Counted from the stretch's first letter, positions 21,901 through 33,866 are shown. The stretch: DNA of 38,098 bases from Smittium culicis (GCA_001970855.1 LSSN01000272.1:1-38098), one strand, 5' to 3'. Notes: generated by a model not told the origin, from the sequence alone. Translations and numbers: made by a program.

Positions 21901-22867
21901 ATTATATATTTACTTTTCTTTTTATTGGCTTCATTTACTGCCGTTGAAGATGTGTTTTTAATGCTGTTGATTTTTTTACTATTACGCAAAATATTTTTGT
22001 TATTTTTTCGAAGTTTGGAATTTTTATCTTTTGAAGTGTTACGTTTATTATAACTTCCAAGTAAAGATAATTGAAGGTTTTGATTAATTTTTTTCATAGC
22101 ATTTTCTCTCATCAATAGAAGCTCGGGTGATGGAACCATTTTTGAATGTGTTTTATCATCAAATCCAAAACCATTGTTATCAGAATCAATAAAAGGCGGA
22201 TCAGTTTGGCATTTTACATTAAATGGCATAGATATACCCCCATCTGATGGTATATATGATGTTTGAACTTTTTGTAACTTTTTTGATAAAATCGATATTG
22301 GACTTTTTAAATATCTTATTTCTACACCCTCTTGTTTTGATAATTTTTCATTGTTTATCACATAATCATATTTATTATTTGTATTCGATTTATTCATATT
22401 TAAATTAACCACTTTGCAAGTATTCTCATCAATCTTGATCGCGTTAGCATACTTTTTTTGCTTAGATTCGTCGATATATTCATATTTATAACTAGAAGCA
22501 TTCCTATTAAAAAAGGGTGATTTTTTTTTCCCTTTAGCATTTGGAACCAATTCTGAGCCTAGTTTAAGTTGACTATCTATACTTTTTTTTAAAATATAAT
22601 AAAAGGTTAGATAAATAATTTTACTAATTACTCGTTTAAAATCGTGTTAGATATATACCTCCCCTCTTTTCTTGGTGAATCATTTGATATATGTGAAGAG
22701 CTCTTGCTATAAAACCCCATTAACCCAGTAAAAAAAGGACTTTTTTTCTTTTTCGTTCGTTTTTCTACAGGGCTATTCATTTTTATAGATTGTTTTTCGA
22801 GCTGTGTACGGTTATTATCGCTCATATCGGATAAATGTGTATTACTGTCAAATTTATAACATTCCAT
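18960..22867 (-). CDS. Large Asn/Ser/Lys-rich orphan protein, two exons
   Basis: Exon 1 (22867-22659) starts at an ATG; exon 2 is 22581-18960. The 77-nt intron (22658-22582) has donor GTATAT, branch site CTAAC (22610-22606) and an AG acceptor; joining keeps the frame and gives 1276 residues. A second AG would start exon 2 at 22572 and drop three residues. Most of the protein is polar and low in complexity. Visible landmarks: a duplicated KKKSPFF motif at 40-46 and 88-94, one on each side of the intron; a short coiled-coil-like segment (DNLKSRIEDLKKDTEK) near residue 770; a more conserved-looking C-terminal third with hydrophobic helices (KLKTILESKPDLYKTLIVS, ESLLRYIIYL); and an acidic Ser/Asp tail (SDFSDSDISSEDE). 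No membrane segment or enzyme motif is seen, and I recognise no family. A 3.6-kb open frame in DNA this AT-rich must be under coding constraint or be very recent. Confidence 0.85.
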
Positions 22868-23460
22868 TAAAGCTGAATTGATATAGTTTGAATTTAAATT
22901 TTACCTATTGCTTTCTATTAGTATTGATGTGTATATATATTTTACGGTTTATGATTAAGATATTTACCTTGAAAGCTTTATTAGTATTAGGAAAATATCA
23001 TGGGATTTTTTGTCTAACGAGATAAAAAAGGCTTAAATTGCATACCAATTCATGGAATTCTTTCAAAAATATTGAAAAATCAATCTTGCTCAAACCCTCA
23101 GGATAGTTTGATGTTTCAGTTAACTACTACTGTTTCTAAATTCGTGCTTTTGTAAAATTGTATTGCTTTTGATAATCAAATACTAATATGTATTAACAAA
23201 ATTCCTTCAAGTTTTATTATTGTATTTATTCTAAAGATTTATTTATGCATAGCACAATTTTATTAAATAGCTTATAAATATGATAAAATATATATGAACG
23301 CTAGTTGCGTTAGATATAGAATATTTTTTGCTGATTTTTTAGCTAATTTTGTAGCTCCAAAAATGACCTGTATAACCTGAAAGTATTATGTCCTAAAGAA
23401 TATAACACTCTAACACTAAAAAATCAGTTTCGAAAATAATATTTGCATAAAAAAATCGTA
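22868..23460. other. Upstream region of the orphan gene
   Basis: AT-rich, no open frame. It should contain the promoter of the minus-strand orphan gene and ends at a 240-bp MITE. Confidence 0.45.
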
Positions 23461-23700
23461 GATTCTAAACGAAGAGAGCTCTTTGCTGTAGATTAATTTT
23501 ATTGGCTTGGGTATTAGTTTTGTTGATATTATTAGCGGAATTGAAAAGGCATTTCGATTTTTCTTATTTATTCATTTCAATTTGGAAGTATTATTTGCTA
23601 AAATAAATAAATTATTCTTCTCATTGGCCATTAATTTTCTATGCGATTTTATACACTGTAACACTTTACAATATAAAATGGTTTCTTTATAAAGAATATC
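23461..23700 (+). mobile_element. 240-bp MITE, copy A
   Basis: It starts GATTCTAAACGAAGAGAGC and ends with the inverted counterpart (complement GATATTCTTTATAAAGAAAC). The interior is alignable with copies B and C over its whole length, including CATTTCGATTTTTCT and TTATTTGCTAAAATAA. No ORF of its own. The target duplication is not clear. Confidence 0.7.
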
Positions 23701-24383
23701 CCAAATATAAACAATAAACAATAAACAACTATCGACTTTTATTGGACAATAAAAATCAGAAAATCAGAAAATAGCAACATCATTTGCCTTACCAAATAGC
23801 ATACTAATTCAATGCAAGGATATTTTGCATAAACGAGTATGAATATGTCAAGACTAGGCATTCTTTATGATACTGGCATATTATAGCATAAAGCACTACA
23901 GTATATAAAATTGCATAAAAAGTCATTATCCAATAAAAAATATTAATACCCTTTAATGTATCAAATCAAAATTTCACGAGTTGATTGAATAAATGAGCAA
24001 CTCAGAGGCAAGGCGTCATTTTATAGCCTATAAGTTGCAGAATAAAAAATGGCATAAATTGCATTAGCCCAATAAAAAAATTTTAAATCTTTTTGCAGAT
24101 ATTATATAACAAAAATAGAAACGAACTTATACTCTCAAATAATGCTATTAATAATGTCTTTTAAGCTCAATAGCATAAGACGATGAAATATAAACCAAGA
24201 ATACCCTACTTCTTTACTCTGTGGGAAAAGTGCTATTTTATCCCATTCCTGAGTAACGCTCTTTTTAAAAGTGAATTTATTGATTCGTATACGATTTTAA
24301 TTTATTTTATTATTCACAGCTATTTTCCCTTTCAATTTCGATCGAAATTTTTTGAACTCTAGAAATTATATAACCAAATTTGT
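23701..24383. other. Intergenic with scattered short GCATAAA/CAATAAAAA repeats
   Basis: Between MITE copies A and B. Variants of TTGCATAAA and CCAATAAAAA recur several times (23826, 23911, 23929, 24049, 24069) without regular spacing. No coding frame. Confidence 0.45.
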
Positions 24384-24623
24384 GATTCTAAACGAAGAAA
24401 GCACTTTGTTGCAGCTTGTAGTTATTTGTAAGATTATTTTAAAGCTATAACTATTGTTGGAGGAATTGGAAATGCGCTTTGATTTTTCTATTTATTTTTT
24501 TTATTTTTAAATTATTATTTGCCAAAAAAAATACTAGATTATATTTAGTGGGTATTAAATTAAATAAGAAATTTCATGCACTGTAACTCTTTATGCATAA
24601 AAGTGCTCTCTTCATAAAGAGTC
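24384..24623 (+). mobile_element. 240-bp MITE, copy B
   Basis: Left end GATTCTAAACGAAGAAAGC, right end the inverted GACTCTTTATGAAGAGAGC. About 30 bp of terminal inverted repeat is recognisable and includes GCACTTT and TGCA. The length is exactly that of copy A, and the interior aligns with it. Confidence 0.75.
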
Positions 24624-26169
24624 TCCAAAATGACAAACTGGTAAATATATATAGCATATTGATAATATATTGGCTATTAACTTCAGTGCGCTCAATAACA
24701 AATGATTTAAAATTGGTTTATCCAATTACGATTATTAATTAAGTTTAAGAGCTTTGGCCACTGAAAGGATTAACCAGGGCTAAAAATAACCAAAAAAAGC
24801 TTGATAAAAATAATCACTATAAAAAAAAGTACACATTTACTATTATTTTTAATTCAGGTTGAATGTATATAGTATTCTTAATTTTTTAATAGATGCTTCA
24901 AAGAGCTATAATTAAATAACTATTAACAAAAAAGTAATTTTCTATATGTTCAATCATTATTAATACTAAATAATATCAAAATAATCCAAATTTCATAGAA
25001 CCTTCACCTCGAATAAATAAACATAAGCGAGAGAAACAAAAACTTTCATTATATAAAAGATAGCTAAACTATACTAAATAAAATTTATTATCGCTCTATA
25101 TTATAAAAAAACTAAAATGTTACATTATTTACACTTCAAGAAGGATATTTAATTAATCCAAAAATTAATTTTGAATATATTATTACAGTAAAAATATTTT
25201 TAAAGGTTATGAAAGTTATGAGTATTAATATTTATATAAATCAAAATTTTATGATATAAAAACTATAGATAGCATTTCTCATTAAAATCAATTAAAACGT
25301 GAAAAGGTGAAAGTTTGATTGAAATATGAAAAAGCTAAAGTTATATTAAATTATGATAAGACGAGTTTCAATGTGGTAATTTAACTTGTAATTAATTTTT
25401 TAAAAAAATAAAGCAAATTAAAAATATTATTGTGTATACTATAGTCCATATTGAATCTCTTTCTATCTCTCCATCCATCAATGAATTGTTTTTTATTTTT
25501 TAGCCAATAGAACTAGAAATTTTTTATTAATTTTAGTCCTTTTTTTTACCGTTTTTTACGCCATTTCTGAATTAAACTGATTTTTAATCATAGGCCAGGT
25601 AGTTTAAACACTTTTATTTGCTAAAAAAAACTTTTTTAAGCTTGAAAATAGCTATATTTCCGTACAAAATTGGTCTCTTGGGACACAGTTTTACTATTGA
25701 GATTAAGTTTTAAGTTATAATTTTACAGTTTGAAGCGATTTATTTAATTAGGAAAATCGCCGAATTCAATTAATTTGCGATACAAAAAAATTCCTAAAAA
25801 CTTTTAAAGACTAAAAAAAAACTCAAAAAATAGGTAATAGTTAACTGATTAATATTAACTGATTTTAATAATGTGATAAAAATATAAAAGATATTTTTAT
25901 ACATAGATTCACACCAAATGTAGAACACTTTGTAATGTATATAGCTATCTTTATTTTAGAGCTACATAACGAACAGCTTCTACTAAATTTTTTTGGTAGA
26001 TGACTTGCGTTAAAAAATCTTATCCTACGCGAAATTTAGGGCTTAATCCTTTTGATCAATATATGTAAATCGGGGCCATAGACCTTCCTTTTGTTAATTT
26101 TATCTGGTACTAAATGATCTATCAGTGATATGATAAAACTTTTAGTACTTAGTATTTTTTGAGAATTTA
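24624..26169. other. AT-rich region, perhaps 3' part of the piggyBac relic
   Basis: No open frame. Minus-strand fragments at 25.4-26.1 kb show scattered coding-like strings (for example WMERDRKRFNMDY near 25450), possibly the decayed C-terminal part of the transposase listed next, but I cannot place them against family motifs. Confidence 0.35.
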
Positions 26170-27575
26170 ACTCTTTATATATTATAAATGAATTTACTAC
26201 GCATAATTAATAAAATAGAAAAATATTCTGTGCCAATATTTATAAAATTTTCTAAAAAATTCATATAACTACGAATTGGCCAATTTTATCCACCGATTTC
26301 ATATTTAAATTTTAATCGCATACCATCACTGGTTTAATAACTTTTTCAAAAATTATTCTTTTTGACCAGCGCGGTACATTTGATAAAATCAAAGGATCAT
26401 GATAGGTTAAAATCAAATGATGTGTTTACTATCCATCCATTTTAGCACAAATATGTCATTTTCATTCATTGTACACACTGACTCCCAATTTTTTGGTTTT
26501 CATTTTTCTTTGATTCATAAAAGTGCCTTTTATTCCTCCTAATCGCTCCGCAAGCATATTTTAAGATTTTTTTTTGATATTCAATAAGTGGTGATCAAGT
26601 AAAAAAATCATCCATAAAAATTATACGAATTTACTTTTTAAATTTTCAAAAAGGTGTTTTAAAACTCTAAATCATAATTTTTTTTCGATCTTATGGTTTT
26701 TTATTATCCCTGGTAAATTAATAAATTTCAACATCCAGTCTTTTCCTCCTAAATTATTTCCTTAAACCTCTTTTTAATATGCTCATTAGGCATATATTGC
26801 TTGTATTATATTCTACCTTTCATGTTAATGATCGATTGATAAATATCAATACTCTGATGGGAAAAATAATTTAATTATAACCTCAATGAGATTCCTTATT
26901 TTTTACAGCTTTTGAATTCAAAATCGTCATCCGAATCATTATTTTGGCTGATAATATTGGTACTATTTTTGGTCTGATTAGCTTCAATATCATTATCTAT
27001 TTGATTATTTTATAGCATAATATCAAAAATTTTAGAGATAATAGCGTTTCACGTGTTATGATAATAGATAAATCTATAATTACTCCAATAATCTCTATAT
27101 TAGGTTAATTTTTTAATCCTATAATTAAATTAGTCAAGTAATTAAATCCTTATTAGACTTGGTTTTAGAAAATTTTGAATTAGAATTAAAATTGGTATTC
27201 AAATTTATTTTATTATGTAGTGTATCATCAAAAAAAAAATAATAATAAATAAAATTTAAAGGTTTATATTTTTTAATTTCATAAATAAATTGAGGTACTT
27301 ACTCTCTATAATTTGAACATAATTTTTTGGCATATTTTTTCCCCTCTATAGGCACATAAAATAAAATTTAAATGATTTATATTTAATATATATATTTTTC
27401 ATTTAAATGATGAAACGTGGGTATTATTAAAAGATGAAATATCCTCGTTTGTATTATAATTTTTTTTTTTGATAAATTTTCTACTATTTTTCCGATTCAA
27501 ACGGAAATATAAAATAACCATCATCATCATCATCAGTTAATGGGTTTTTTTCGCTACTTTTAGAATAATCTTCAG
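26170..27575 (-). pseudogene. Decayed piggyBac-type transposase
   Basis: Reading the minus strand from 27575 downward, broken frames spell a piggyBac-like (DDE_Tnp_1_7) protein. First comes an acidic N-terminal region (NPLTDDDDDGYF near 27530, QNNDSDDDFEF near 26930). Next is INMKGR.YKQYMPNEHIKKR (26830-26770), matching the family block around KGR and QYMP. Then FMDDFFT.SPLIEY followed by YACGAIRRNKR (26615-26540), matching the DNFYTS...GTxRxNR block, and KPVMVC...NLNMKSVDKI (26328-26285), matching the YNxxMGGVD block. The second and third catalytic Asp codons survive (26610-26612 and 26288-26290). The first has become Tyr at 26839-26841, and stop codons and frameshifts are frequent, so it is dead. 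In living relatives this enzyme cuts and inserts at TTAA, which fits the TTAA MITEs nearby. Confidence 0.75.
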
Positions 27576-29300
27576 ATTAATAGCTCATCTACACAAAATT
27601 TAAATACTATATCTTATTTATGTAAGATAAAATATATAAAAAAATGTTCTTTTAAATTAATTAATTTATTTTTAAAAAAAAATTTTAATACATTAAATCA
27701 CAATAATACTAGTGGATAATTAGATTATATAAAAATATAATAATATTAATAATTAATTAGCTTATATAAAAATATAATAATATTAATCATTAATTAGCTT
27801 ATAAAAAATTTTTTCAGAATGAAAATAAGGATTTGATAAGTTTTTTTTTTTGTTATAATATAAGATAAGATAAAATTAAAATTAAATTAATAATAAATAT
27901 TCCAATTATAAATTAAATAATAAAAATTTTTTAAGAACTAATAAAGCTTATAAATAATTATAATAGATCAGATAATCGTTTCATAATCAATATAAAAAGC
28001 TAATAATAGTCTAAATATGAAGGGAAAAGGTCCCAAAATCCAAATCTGAAGATATTTTTTTCAATAAATTTACCTTTTCTACTTTTTTATTAGTTTAACC
28101 ATAGCACATATCATTTAAACTAAATATACTTGATCAAGAAATTTTAAAATAATGCAAATTTAGTGAGCACTATCTTGATCTTAATTTATTTTATTTATTC
28201 AAATGCAAAAAAAGTGAAATTATGTTTTTATTTAATTTTCACAATCATTCTACTATTTATTTTATAAATTTATATCACTGTCAGCATTTTTATATTAGCA
28301 TTTGGTTTTTAGGCTATCGAGGTCCAATTTTATACTATTTTCTCATGCCAGTAATAATAAATTCCAAATATTAGTTTCTATATCTTATAATAAACCATAA
28401 AATTTTTATTTTTTGTAATTTTCCTATTTTTTTTTTGATGGGCAAAGATTGAATTAATTTTTCACAAGAAATCGTGCAGTAAATTTTATTATAATTTTTT
28501 GATAACTGTGATTAAAATCATTGTAAACTCAATAAATATTAATTAGCTGTGTAATAATTAAAAGATTCGGTTAATTAATACTATTTTATTGAATTTATAT
28601 GAATAATAAAAAATGATATTGAAACTATGTGCTAATGTTAAAGAAATGTAAAAATAGCAATTTTTTTAGTTAATTTCAAATTATTCTCACAGTAAAAAAA
28701 TTTTTATTAATTTTTTATAATCATATTATCTATTGATTTTTATTCCCAGTTATACCCATAAAAATTTCTAGTCAGATATTTTTATCTTGAAAATCATTTG
28801 TAAAGTACAGAAATGCAAAACCTAAATTTTATTCAGTATTTTTTTTTTACTTTAATTTATTTTTTTTATTGAGCGGTTTATTTCGCCATTTATAACTGTT
28901 TAAAATAGGGTGGGGGGTAATACTTCGAATAAATTAGACAAAAGCGAAAAAGGAAATAAATTTTGGTATACCATTTTTTTGTCTGCTGAACAGAATTGTA
29001 AATTATAGAAAAAGTACATTTTCGATCTACCGCTGGAGAAAAGCTTACCCTATCATGGGTGATTGGCTTTTTTTGAATTACCAAGAATATCCAACGAAAT
29101 TGAATACTGATAAACTAATATAGAATGATATCATTATATCTGGGAAAGGAGAATTATTAAATGTTACCACCTTATTAGATAATGATAAAAAATACAATAT
29201 AATGAAATAAATATAATGAAATGAAATCAACTAAAAGATAAGTCAATTAATGATATATTCAATATATTACACCTTTATATTATTCTTACCATCTTTAATT
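27576..29300. other. AT-rich region without gene
   Basis: No coding frame is convincing; a minus-strand 64-codon frame at 28890-29084 has no family features. A 37-bp tandem duplication at 27720-27793 is listed separately. The part after 28.9 kb, which has somewhat mixed composition, may be the 5' end of the DIRS-like relic. Confidence 0.45.
27720..27793. repeat. 37-bp direct tandem duplication
   Basis: Two adjacent 37-bp units (27720-27756 and 27757-27793), each starting TTAGMTTATATAAAAATA and ending TTAATMATTAA, differ at two positions. A partial third unit (TTAGCTTATA) follows. Confidence 0.8.
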
Positions 29301-32300
29301 TCAAAAAGGTACACTACCAGCATAAAGATTTTTATCAGGAATTTTGATACTTATTAAAATTTTTATAACTACATTTCTTTCGAACTTAACGATAAAACGA
29401 ATGATTGTTAATCTAGTTCTAGAATGAAAAGACCAAATAAATATACCTTAAAAATTATTTCAATGGCTCTTAGGTGAGAAGAATACTAAACAGAACCAGA
29501 GTACTTTTAACTAACTAAAATGAACCAGTTGCAGACTTGACTTTTAACCCTGAGCTTACTGATGAGCTACTATCGATTAAAGAAGATTTATTCAAGTCAT
29601 CAATGGTTTACAGTAAAAAAAATATTACGATACATAATTTCCCAAAACAGTTTATATCATGTATTAACCGTCCTCTCTTAATGAAGCTGCAACAAGTGAG
29701 GTGTAGAAAACTGATTCAACTCTTTTGGAATATAGATAGCGCTATATCATAAAAATAGAACTATTTACTGCTATACATGTCACAGGATTCAAGAAACCGT
29801 TGAATTTAACATTCCCGAAGAACAAAAAAAAAATTCCAGTACAATGGTTGCACTTATCTCCGATATCACAGCAACTGTGACTAAAGCTAGGATATCAAAC
29901 CTCGTAAATGGGATTTGAAATTCCTTAAACTCCAACATAACTAGTCTAATCTGAACGAAAACCGCTCATAGACCAAAATGCGTTGGATACCCTTATTTTG
30001 AAGAGTCCTGCAGCTAAGCTTCAACTATTTATTTCCTTTCGCAAGATCCAGCGTAATAAAATCCCAAATGATTAATACATCAACAAAATTTTTACTGAGT
30101 CATATGCTAATACCCACAAGAACTGCAAAAGCTACTAGAAAAAACTTAAAACGTAAGACAAATTTTCGCTAAAGAAGTCATTGGGGCTAGAGGCAGTTTC
30201 AATAGAGGTCCAGAATAAACTTGCAGTAACGGATAGATTCACTAAACTCAAATCGGCTTGGACGAAACTGGCGGACATCAGCTGGGATCGAAACGCATTT
30301 TTATGGGATTTAGAATTTCTTCTAAGAATCCCAACTCACCAGTTCTCGGATAGAGGTCATCCGATACAAAAATCTGTGTAAAGTTCAATTTTCTGTCGTA
30401 TTTTACCTCGATTCCACAGCGATTCTTGTTTCGACAAGTGTGAATCCTTCATACTCCCCCTCTGACGCAAATTCGAATATATACAAGAAAAAAATGGCCC
30501 AGGAAGCAAACATAATTTTATCAGAAGAAGTATATTGATTGCTAGCAAAATACACAATAGAAGAATACCGGTTTCTATAGCCCCCTATTCATGATTAACA
30601 AAAAATTTTTCAGTCTAAGGTATTTTCTAGAGCTAAAAAATTATAAAAAATATGTAATTGATTTGATTTTAATGATGTATAATCTTAGATCTACTTTATG
30701 ATACTGCGGAAAGATTACAACAATTCACTGAATCTCAGAGATGTATTCATATATATTATTTGTGTACGAAAAATGTAAGAAATTTTAAATTTTCCATAGT
30801 AACGGACAAAAATATCTATTCAGTTTCTTTTCATTCGGGTTTTCTCAGATTTCATTGGTATATTAAAAACTTTCTGGACTATCTTTTCATGCAATAAGAA
30901 ATTGGGAATGATTTTATCAGTATATCTGGACGATCTACTGATTCAGGATGTGTTCAAGGTGTTTTAAATATCAAACACGAGGTAGTATACCTCAAGATCT
31001 CGGAGCTTGGAAATAAGATCATTTTCGAGAAATCGGAAAAATTTAATCTCAATATACTAAACATCTGGGAATGAAATCAACTCACAAAAAATGTCATTGA
31101 AGTTCCGAAAAACTAAGGCCAGATATTTTTATCGAGAAGCGAAAAGTATTCTAATCGTTTGAGATGCGAAATATAGATGCTTAGCAAAATTCATTGGGAA
31201 AGCTATAGAAATTTCAATGCACTTAATTCCGAGAAGTCTCATGCTTCGATTTCTTCCCGAATTGCACAACTTTCTACCAAAACCAAATCCTTGTGGATCG
31301 TAGTGGTTTTTACGGAACCTGAAATACAGAATTTACCACTCTCATAGAATCAAATATAAGAGTTTAATTGCCAGTCCTTTCTTCTAGATATCCAAGAAAT
31401 TGAAATATTCGCTGACACATGAGATACTGATTTGAGAATAGTTGTAAGTGATAGATCCTGCTTTGGGTTATCGAAAGGTACGTATTGATTAATGCATATC
31501 AATACCAAGGGTTTTTTTTTTCGATATTATATGCCCTAAAAATCAAGAGTGAGTTGGGTATTTGAGTATTATCGTACTTAAAAATCAATACAAATTTATC
31601 ATACACAAATAAATTCGAAGGAACTACGTTTTCAAAGCTTTAGTAAATCCCAGAACAGATATAAACGCACTACTTGAAGACCAAAAACAGTATTCAAATA
31701 AATTATGGCTCATCCGAAATAATCCCAGCCGATTCTCCGAAAAGAATCACTACTAATACAGAGTGGTCGCTTTTTTATTAAGAATTCTTGGCTCTATAAA
31801 ATGAAAGTAGTAACAACGAAAGATAACTATTTGCATCAATGATCAACAAAAAGTTAGAATCCATCTTCATTTGGTTTCCATACAGACAAGAGATAGGTTA
31901 GAACTCGCTGAATTTCAGTTGTTCGAATTTTTAGAACCCGTACGCCTGGGATTCATGGAATTTAACCTAACTTTCAGTTCAAAATACCCGAATAGAGCAA
32001 CTGAATATAACCCTAATGTCCCCGATGTGTAATTCGTAAAATTTTTCCCGCGATTTGACAGAGTTATCGGCATCTCATCCAATAATACTTCGAAGAACGA
32101 TAGTAGTACCCAACCCCAAAAGAGGAAAATATCAGCCAACTAAGAACAAAAATAGGCACTTATGACATGGAGAATCAGCTTCGTGCTATCAAAGAACAAG
32201 GTCTCTCAGATTTTGCAATTTAAAATTTTTTTTCCAAAGATCGATGTCTATAGCGAAGGACACGATACTTTACTACACATAAATTATCTTTGAACTGGAG

Positions 32301-32790
32301 AACATCAGACAGCTCGCTTCAAAGATTTCAGCTCTACAGATCGTTAACTGTTTAGCAGAAGGCTGAAAGAAAAATAGCTATAAACATTTGAAACCTTAGT
32401 TCATAAGTCAGCACTTATGATTAAAATTTATAAACCCAAAGATCTTAGATTTCCGGTTAATATGAGATTTTTTCGAAGAATTAGACGATGAATCACTGGC
32501 TTAATTTTTAAAGCCTTAAATAATTACAAGTTCATTATTTATCCGCTTACACGAGTTGGGACTCTCATTCAAGTTATCAGAAAAGAGTTTTACTGCTAAA
32601 ATATGTTAGCTTTGTGGTATTGATAGATTATTACTAGAATAATTTATGCATCGTAATGACGAATCCAAAACAAAAATTAGAAAAGAAGTTCTCATTTTTG
32701 ATATGATCGCAACTAAGATAAGCGAAAGAGCAGACCAATAATAACAAATTCCAAATCATCAGAGTTTTAGATGATATTTAGAGCCTATTT
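29301..32790 (+). pseudogene. Decayed DIRS-like retrotransposon
   Basis: Plus-strand frames broken by many stops carry a recognisable retroelement order. At 29537-29960 lies an ORF1/gag-like part. At 30181-30381 the string RFTKLKSAWTKLADISWDR resembles the conserved segment just before the reverse transcriptase in DIRS-type elements. The polymerase core YLDDLLI is at 30923-30943. LAKFIGKAIEISMHLIPRS (31181 onward) matches the block linking reverse transcriptase to RNase H in this group. After an RNase H-like stretch, LRAIKEQGLSDFAI (32179-32220) resembles the start of a DIRS tyrosine recombinase. No long terminal repeats were found, which also argues against a Ty3/gypsy element. Class is inferred from motifs, and the ends are not defined; the last coding-like traces run into the insertion at 32806. 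Confidence 0.65.
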
Positions 32791-32796
32791 TATACA

Positions 32797-32805
32797 TAAG
32801 AAATA
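32797..32805. repeat. Target-site duplication (left), TAAGAAATA
   Basis: The nine bases TAAGAAATA directly left of the element starting at 32806 are repeated exactly at 34533-34541 directly right of it. Confidence 0.9.
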
Positions 32806-32975
32806 GGGGAAATTGCAAAAATAGTCAAAATTTTATTGGAAAATTGCAAAAATAGTCAAACTTGATGGAAATTTGCAAAAATAATCAAAATCAAGTGCAT
32901 ATTTGCAAAACTAGTCAAATTAAAGTGCATATTTGAAAAAATAGTCAAAAAAAAAACAATCTAAACCAATAAAAA
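32806..32975. repeat. Left terminal inverted repeat of MULE, five 30-bp units
   Basis: Units start near 32812, 32843, 32872, 32902 and 32932. Units 3 and 4 share the tail AAGTGCATAT, which recurs in inverted form in the right end. Confidence 0.85.
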
Positions 32976-33080
32976 CGTAGTTTTAAATAATAAAAATTTA
33001 ATGGTTCAATTTCTGAATTTTTTTTGCTTGTATGCTTAATTGGCGTGTAGAGGATAATTTAAAATATCAAATGATCCTGC

Positions 33081-33276
33081 TTAACACTTTCACGGGTGGT
33101 AGACTATTTTTGATCTACCAGATATAGCCAACTCTGTTCAGTTATTTTACTTTAATTCTGAATACTTAAGAAATATTGGTATTTTGAATAATAACGTCAA
33201 ATAATAAATTTATTTAAAATTATAAGCGAATCATTGATATAGCTTTTTTAAAGAGTGTTGGACGGGAAAGGATTAA
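33081..33276 (+). mobile_element. TTAA MITE (piggyBac-type family 1), copy 1
   Basis: TTAA at 33081-33084 and 33273-33276; begins TTAACACTTTCACGGGTGG and ends GGACGGGAAAGGATTAA. At 196 bp it is close in length and sequence to copy 3, with the shared interior TATTTTTGATCTA and CAAATAATAAATTT. No ORF. Confidence 0.8.
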
Positions 33277-33497
33277 AAACTAATGAATCAACTCAATTAG
33301 CAACAACTTCGGTATTTCTTGAGTGCCTGATATAATAAAATTTTCTTTAACCATGGTTTAAATTCATAATTAAATTTTTATTATTATGCTTTTATTTTAA
33401 TTATATGATAAGTATACTTTATATAAATTTATATCTTTAAGTTATTAATATGAAAATAATTACAATTCAAGAATTTTTTATTTGAATTAAGGTTTGT

Positions 33498-33673
33498 TTA
33501 ACCCTTTCCTGTCCAACACTCTTTATAAAAATCAAATTTATGAAAAGTTCATTATTTGCTGCTAAAATACAAAAAGCCAGTATTTCTTAAATCCTCGGAG
33601 TTAAAGTGCTTTAATTTAACGCTGTTGGCTATATTAATAGTTTTAAAATAGCCAACCGACCATAAAAGTTTAA
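33498..33673 (-). mobile_element. TTAA MITE family 1, copy 2 (inverted)
   Basis: TTAACCCTTTCCTGTCCAAC at 33498 is the inverted right end; the other end lies at the TTAA 33670-33673. Its interior aligns in reverse orientation with copies 1 and 3. It is 20 bp shorter (176 bp) and shares its last TTAA with copy 3. Confidence 0.75.
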
Positions 33674-33866
33674 CCCTTTCGCGAGCAGTAGACTATTTTT
33701 GATCTATAAAGTATAGTCAACAGTGTTCAATTAAAATAGTTAAGCACCGAGACTTTAAGAGATATTCGTTTGTTTTATTTTAGCAACAAATAATAAATTT
33801 GCTTATAAATGTTAAAAGAATCAATAAATTCGATTTTTTAATGAGCTTTGGACGGGAAAGGGTTAA
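33670..33866 (+). mobile_element. TTAA MITE family 1, copy 3
   Basis: Best-preserved copy: TTAACCCTTTCGCGAGCAG at the left, GGACGGGAAAGGGTTAA at the right, 197 bp. The ends CCCTTTC/GAAAGGG with TTAA are diagnostic of the piggyBac superfamily. Confidence 0.82.

Noticed and set aside
24755..24785. GGCCACTGAAAGGATTAACC as a MITE right end
   Set aside because: The expected left end would fall inside 240-bp MITE copy B, and the interior does not align with family 1.
26040..26070. TTAATCCTTTTGATC as another piggyBac MITE end
   Set aside because: No partner end about 196 bp away in either direction, and it lies within the 3' flank of the decayed transposase.
28890..29084. 64-codon minus-strand frame
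   Set aside because: No recognisable motif; it lies at the edge of the DIRS-like relic, where chance frames are expected.
31915..32139. 74-codon minus-strand frame
   Set aside because: It is a shadow of the decayed plus-strand RNase H-like region of the DIRS relic.
32812..32960. Regularly spaced 30-bp repeats resembling a CRISPR array
   Set aside because: The units are adjacent without unique spacers, recur inverted at 34391-34532, and the genome is eukaryotic; they are the ends of a MULE.
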